Positions 48,326 through 52,367 of a stretch of DNA of 52,367 nt are shown one piece after another; position 1 is the stretch's first letter; each line of letters opens with the position of its first letter. Origin of the DNA: Bacteroidota bacterium. GTDB lineage: Bacteria > Bacteroidota > Bacteroidia > Chitinophagales > Saprospiraceae. The DNA lies in assembly GCA_963169325.1 (NCBI GenBank), contig CAUJEY010000026.1, forward strand, positions 1 through 52,367. Reading direction: 5' to 3'. The position numbers were made by a program, and so were the translations under genes. The notes below the pieces were generated by a model that had not been told where the DNA came from, ran no database searches, and saw only the letters and a list, made by a program, of their open reading frames with translations.

Positions 48326-51300
48326 ATGTTAGGCTTACTTAAAAAAATATTCGGCACCAAACAAGAGCGCGACATTGGCAAATACGAGGCTAATGTTGTC
48401 GAAATCAACCGCCACTTCGAGCAGTACCAAAACCTGTCGAACGACGAACTCCGGAACAAAACACTCGAATTTCGGGAGCGTATCCGCGAATACTTAGCCA
48501 CGATTGATGCCGAAATAGTAGTCGTCAACCAGCAGGCCATCGACGCCGAAGACTTCAATGAAAAAGAAGACCTTTTCAAAGAAGTGGACGAGCTGCGCAA
48601 ACAACGCGACAAGGCACTCGAAGAGGCCCTGCTCGACATCCTGCCCGAAGCATTTGCCGTGGTGAAAGAAACCAGCCGCCGGTTTTTCCACAACGAAACC
48701 CTCACCGTGACGGCCACCGGACACGACCGTGACCTGGCCGCCCAGCCGAACAAAAAGTACGTCAGCATTGAAGGCGATAAGGCTATTTGGAAAAACAGCT
48801 GGGGCGCCGCCGGCGCCGAAGTCACCTGGAACATGATCCACTACGACGTGCAGCTCATCGGCGGTATGGTGTTGCACGACGGGAAAATAGCCGAGATGGC
48901 CACCGGCGAGGGCAAAACCCTCGTGGCCACGCTGCCGGCATATCTGAACGGCGTATCGGGCGAAGGCGTACACATCGTAACCGTGAACGATTACCTCGCC
49001 CGGCGCGACCAGGAGTGGGTGGGCCCCATCTACGAATTCCTGATGCTAACGGTTGATTGTATCGACAAATACCGGCCACACTCTCCCGAACGTATCCAGG
49101 CGTATAAGTGCGACATAATCTTCGGCACCAATGCCGAATTCGGCTTCGATTACCTGCGCGACAATATGGTTATCAGTCCCGACGAACTCGTACAGCGCAA
49201 ACACCACTACGCCATCGTGGACGAGGTCGACTCCGTGTTGATTGACGATGCCCGGACACCGCTGATTATCTCCGGCCCGGTTACCAGGGGCGCTGAAGAC
49301 CAGGAGTTTGTCGACCTGAATCCCAACGTCAAGCGCCTGTTCGAGGAACAAAGCAAACTCGCCAGCCAGTTTTTGGCGGAGGCCAAAAAACTATATGCCG
49401 AAGGAAAAACAGGTGTGGAAGAAGGCCAGGCTGGCAAGGCACTGCTCCGCGCCCACCGCGCATTGCCAAAATATCGCCCGCTTATCAAATTTTTGAGCGA
49501 AGAAGGCGTGAAAGTGCTGATGCAAAAAACCGAGGACTACTATATGCAGGAAAACAACAAACGTATGCCCGAAGTGGACCGCGAATTGTTGTTTGTCATT
49601 GAAGAAAAAACACGGAGTGTGGAACTGGCCGAAAAAGGCGTGGACTTCCTCAGCCGTTTTAGCAATGAACCGGATTTTTTCATCATGCCGGATATCGGCA
49701 CCGAACTAGTGAAAATCGACCAGAATCCCGAACTGGATCACAATCAGAAAACGGAAGCCAAAGAACGCCTTTCGCAGGACTATGGGGTGAAAAGCCGCCG
49801 CGTACACGCTGTACAACAACTGTTGAAGGCGTATACCATTTTTGAAAAAGACAACGAATACATCGTTACCCCGGAGGGCGAAGTCAAAATCGTGGACGAG
49901 CAAACCGGCCGCGTCATGGAAGGCCGCCGCTACTCCGACGGGTTGCACCAGGCCCTCGAAGCCAAGGAAAATGTGAAGGTGGGCGAAATCACCCAAACAT
50001 ACGCTACCGTCACGCTCCAGAACTATTTCCGGATGTACCACAAACTCGCCGGTATGACCGGTACGGCTGAGACCGAAGCCAAGGAATTGTGGGACATTTA
50101 CAAACTCGACGTGGTGGTCATCCCGACCAACCGCAATATCGTGCGCGACGACCGTGAAGACCTCGTGTACAAAACTGCGCGGGAGAAATACAACGCCGTC
50201 ATTGACGACATTGTAAAATTGCGTGAAGCCGGCCGCCCCTGTCTGGTAGGTACCACCTCGGTGGAAATTTCCGAATTATTATCCCGCCTGCTCCAGCGCC
50301 GTGGCATCGACCACAACGTATTGAACGCCAAGCAGCACCAGCGCGAGGCCGAGATTGTGGCCGGAGCCGGCTTGACCGGTCAGGTGACCATTGCCACCAA
50401 CATGGCCGGCCGGGGTACCGACATCAAACTCGGCCCTGGCGTGAAAGCCGCCGGCGGCTTAGCCATCATCGGTACCGAGCGCCACGAAAGCCGGCGTGTC
50501 GACCGCCAGTTGCGCGGCCGTGCAGGCCGTCAGGGCGACCCCGGTTCCTCTCAATTCTACGTGTCGCTCGAAGACAATCTCATGCGCCTGTTTCAGAGCG
50601 AGCGTATCGCCGGCCTGATGGACAAAATGGGCCATAAAGAAGGCGACGTGATCCAGCACTCAATGGTAACCAAATCCATCGAACGCGCACAGAAAAAAGT
50701 AGAGGAAAATAACTTTGGCATTCGCAAACGCCTGTTGGAGTACGACGACGTGATGAACATCCAGCGCGAGGCCATTTATACCAAACGCCGCAATGCCCTC
50801 TTCGGCGACCGGCTGGCAGTGGATATCAACAACGCGTTCCTTTCTATTACGTCCGAATTGGTGCAGGTGCATCGCGAGGGCGGCGATTTCGAAACGTTCC
50901 GCCTCGACGCTATCCGAGTCATCGGGGTAGACCCCGAAATGGACCCGGCCTGGTTCAAAAGTGCCCCGGCCAACACCGTGCTGGCAACCTTCCAGGATCA
51001 GGTGTTCGATATCTATTCCCGCAAGCGCCAGCAGGTTTCCGACCGGCTGTTGCCGATTATCAAAGACGTACATGCCCGTGAAGGACAGCGTTATAAGCGC
51101 ATCGTGGTTCCTTTTACCGATGGTAGTCTCGGCCTCAATATCAGCGCCGATATGGAGGAAGCCCTTCATTCCAACGGTAAAAGTATCATGCACGACGTCG
51201 AGAAAGTAGCCACGCTGGCCCTCATCGATGATGCCTGGAAGGAACACCTCCGCAATGTGGACGACCTGAAAGAGTCCGTTCAGGGCGCGTCTTTCGAACA

Positions 51301-51676
51301 AAAAGACCCGCTGGTGATCTACAAAATGGAGGCGTATAACCTCTTTGAAAGCCTGATCGGCCATATCAATTCGAGCGTTACCTCTTTCTTGCTCAAAGGT
51401 TCCTTAGCCCTGGCCGACGAAAATGCGGTACAACAGGCGCAGCGCGCCGAGGCGACCCGCCGTGCCCAGGAAGCCGCAAGCCGGCAACGCCTGCGCACCA
51501 ACAACGAGCAACAGATGACCGAGGCCCAGGCCGCCGCGCAGCGCGCCGCCCAATCGGCCGGTCACAACGGCCCGGTGCAGCGTGTACAGCCTATCGTGAA
51601 GGAAAAAGTAGTGGGGCGCAATGATTTGTGTCCGTGTGGAAGCGGTAAGAAATACAAGCATTGTCATGGGAAGTAG
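48326..51676 (+). CDS. secA: Preprotein translocase ATPase SecA
   Basis: The motor of the Sec general secretion pathway, 1116 residues. Walker A is EMATGEGKTLVA; the usual N-terminal part is lengthened by an extra region of about 80-90 residues before it, typical of Bacteroidota SecA. IVDEVDSVLIDDARTPLIISG (D in place of E in the IDEARTP motif) is also normal for the phylum. NMAGRGTDIKLGPGV, QLRGRAGRQGDPGSSQF and the helical scaffold follow. The C-terminal zinc/SecB-binding motif CPCGSGKKYKHCH is intact (C-x-C-x8-C-H). ATG 48326 is chosen: the frame upstream is translated repeat. Two in-frame stops then a hydrophobic stretch follow the end. Confidence 0.97.
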   Translation: MLGLLKKIFGTKQERDIGKYEANVVEINRHFEQYQNLSNDELRNKTLEFRERIREYLATIDAEIVVVNQQAIDAEDFNEKEDLFKEVDELRKQRDKALEEALLDILPEAFAVVKETSRRFFHNETLTVTATGHDRDLAAQPNKKYVSIEGDKAIWKNSWGAAGAEVTWNMIHYDVQLIGGMVLHDGKIAEMATGEGKTLVATLPAYLNGVSGEGVHIVTVNDYLARRDQEWVGPIYEFLMLTVDCIDKYRPHSPERIQAYKCDIIFGTNAEFGFDYLRDNMVISPDELVQRKHHYAIVDEVDSVLIDDARTPLIISGPVTRGAEDQEFVDLNPNVKRLFEEQSKLASQFLAEAKKLYAEGKTGVEEGQAGKALLRAHRALPKYRPLIKFLSEEGVKVLMQKTEDYYMQENNKRMPEVDRELLFVIEEKTRSVELAEKGVDFLSRFSNEPDFFIMPDIGTELVKIDQNPELDHNQKTEAKERLSQDYGVKSRRVHAVQQLLKAYTIFEKDNEYIVTPEGEVKIVDEQTGRVMEGRRYSDGLHQALEAKENVKVGEITQTYATVTLQNYFRMYHKLAGMTGTAETEAKELWDIYKLDVVVIPTNRNIVRDDREDLVYKTAREKYNAVIDDIVKLREAGRPCLVGTTSVEISELLSRLLQRRGIDHNVLNAKQHQREAEIVAGAGLTGQVTIATNMAGRGTDIKLGPGVKAAGGLAIIGTERHESRRVDRQLRGRAGRQGDPGSSQFYVSLEDNLMRLFQSERIAGLMDKMGHKEGDVIQHSMVTKSIERAQKKVEENNFGIRKRLLEYDDVMNIQREAIYTKRRNALFGDRLAVDINNAFLSITSELVQVHREGGDFETFRLDAIRVIGVDPEMDPAWFKSAPANTVLATFQDQVFDIYSRKRQQVSDRLLPIIKDVHAREGQRYKRIVVPFTDGSLGLNISADMEEALHSNGKSIMHDVEKVATLALIDDAWKEHLRNVDDLKESVQGASFEQKDPLVIYKMEAYNLFESLIGHINSSVTSFLLKGSLALADENAVQQAQRAEATRRAQEAASRQRLRTNNEQQMTEAQAAAQRAAQSAGHNGPVQRVQPIVKEKVVGRNDLCPCGSGKKYKHCHGK

Positions 51677-51682
51677 CAGTAG

Positions 51683-51778
51683 CGCCGCCTGATTGCCGGC
51701 CTACCTGCCGTACTACTGGTGTTGTTCGTTTCATTTTTAGCCATAGCCTTTCTGACACATAAGGGGCCCTGGCACTAA
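51683..51778 (+). other. Possible small hydrophobic ORF after secA
   Basis: In the secA frame, after the stop TAG (51674-51676) and a second TAG, an open stretch reads RRLIAGLPAVLLVLFVSFLAIAFLTHKGPWH, a plausible single membrane helix, ending at TAA 51776-51778. There is no ATG, GTG or TTG in frame, only CTG or ATT, so it is most likely a coincidence or a gene remnant. Confidence 0.2.
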
Positions 51779-51813
51779 AGCACTTTTATTAAAAAATAAC
51801 GAAAAAAAAATAA

Positions 51814-52158
51814 ATGTCAGCAACACACATCTGCCCCAATTGCCAATCTGATCTGACCTACGAAAACGAAGGTTTAATGGCTTGTTCGCAGTGTTTCCAC
51901 GAGTGGGACCCGGCGGCGGAAGCTGCCACGAGCGATGCGCCAGGCCTCAAAGTTGTTGACTCGAACGGCAACGAACTGCTCAACGGCGACTCGGTCATCG
52001 TCATCAAAGACCTGCCCGTGAAAGGGATGCCCAGGCCCGTGAAAGCCGGCACAAAAGTGAAAAATATCCGCCTCACGGACGGTGACCACAACATTGACTG
52101 CAAAATCGAGGGCTTTGGCGCCATGGGTTTGAAATCGGAATTTGTACGCAAGGCTTGA
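51814..52158 (+). CDS. PhnA/YjdM-type zinc-ribbon protein
   Basis: A 114-residue small protein with a CPNC...CSQC zinc ribbon (C7, C10, C24, C27) followed by the conserved PhnA domain ([23 protein letters not shown]...[24 protein letters not shown]). E. coli YjdM (PhnA) is called an alkylphosphonate-uptake operon protein, but it does not cleave phosphonates and its role is unclear. No phosphonate genes are near. It starts 138 nt after secA and has a normal length. Confidence in the family is high; the function is unassigned. Confidence 0.93.
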   Translation: MSATHICPNCQSDLTYENEGLMACSQCFHEWDPAAEAATSDAPGLKVVDSNGNELLNGDSVIVIKDLPVKGMPRPVKAGTKVKNIRLTDGDHNIDCKIEGFGAMGLKSEFVRKA

Positions 52159-52276
52159 GTTGTTCTGGGGGAAGTGCACGAATGCAACGATGGTCGGAAT
52201 TCTGTACATCTGTTCAATTTGCCGGCACTAAAAAATTGATTGTATGTGGGGGGTATTTTTTATTAGCCCGGTGTAG

Positions 52277-52301
52277 AGGCGGATTAAAAATTAGCCCCAC
52301 A
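52277..52301. repeat. Dispersed small palindrome, copy 2
   Basis: AGGCGGATTAAAAA followed by TTAGCCCCACA matches the ftsK-leader palindrome at 10752-10776 at 22 of 25 bases. The substitutions partly destroy the stem. The surrounding end of the window (52159-52367) has no gene that can be recognised. Confidence 0.6.
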
Positions 52302-52367
52302 GCACAACAAAAAAGCATTATATAACCGACCGATCCACCACCCTCGCGCACGGCAGCGGCGTCCCGA

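Overview
The window is a gene-dense piece of chromosome from a member of the Bacteroidota, most likely a Saprospiria/Chitinophagia-type environmental bacterium. The assignment rests on several signs: C-terminal type IX secretion (T9SS) sorting domains on three proteins, repeated matches to the Bacteroidota -7 promoter box TAnnTTTG, almost no Shine-Dalgarno sequences, a Bacteroidota-type long SecA, and a GNAT-argG-argC arginine cluster in the order known from Bacteroides. Species cannot be named from sequence alone. No rRNA, tRNA, CRISPR array, transposase-bearing insertion sequence or prophage was seen.

Layout. 1-5.5 kb: membrane zinc peptidase, orphan sensor histidine kinase, pheS, an SPFH/prohibitin protein and a family 2 glycosyltransferase. 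5.5-7.2 kb: a small lipoprotein and an Rpn-family PD-(D/E)XK nuclease with a repeat tail. 7.2-16 kb: ileS, ftsK, rlmN, an EamA transporter and a GNAT acetyltransferase. 16-23.5 kb: a PafA-like phosphatase, a group III truncated haemoglobin with a YgjP-like peptidase, a secreted M4 protease and a DUF6930-like protein. 23.6-27.9 kb: fused isobutyryl-CoA mutase icmF carrying two in-frame palindromic insertions, then a MazF-type toxin-antitoxin pair. 27.9-34.6 kb: a DUF885 lipoprotein, a frameshifted metzincin-like T9SS protein and an SdrD-B/repeat T9SS protein. 34.6-39.7 kb: a GT39-type membrane glycosyltransferase and the arginine cluster argC-argG-GNAT. 39.7-47.1 kb: a minus-strand run of ChaN, a DEDDh exonuclease, a lipoprotein, a GH13 amylase, a PhyH dioxygenase, argD and a ferredoxin reductase. 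47.3-52.2 kb: a small membrane protein, secA and a PhnA/YjdM zinc-ribbon protein.

Genes that work together. The GNAT protein, ArgG, ArgC and ArgD belong to arginine biosynthesis (Bacteroidota use succinylated or acetylated intermediates). The M4 protease, metzincin-like protein and SdrD-B protein are probable T9SS cargo. PheS, IleS, RlmN, FtsK and SecA are housekeeping. The toxin and antitoxin form one two-gene unit.

Most notable signals. (1) Eleven short-unit, low-complexity repeat tracts occupy intergenic spaces. Several form large inverted repeats, and nine end within about 30 nt of a start codon with the G-poor, C/A- or T/A-rich strand as the sense strand. (2) Two near-identical 38-nt-arm palindromic elements sit in frame inside icmF and have G-quadruplex potential. 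(3) The secA leader is almost entirely one such inverted repeat. (4) The arginine cluster has a candidate arginine-rich leader ORF and a 74-nt concentric palindrome. (5) A secreted metalloprotease gene is split by a one-base frame shift.

Limits: all calls are from reading the sequence. No homology search, structure prediction or statistics were run. Start sites were chosen by eye from signal peptides, family N-termini and promoter position.
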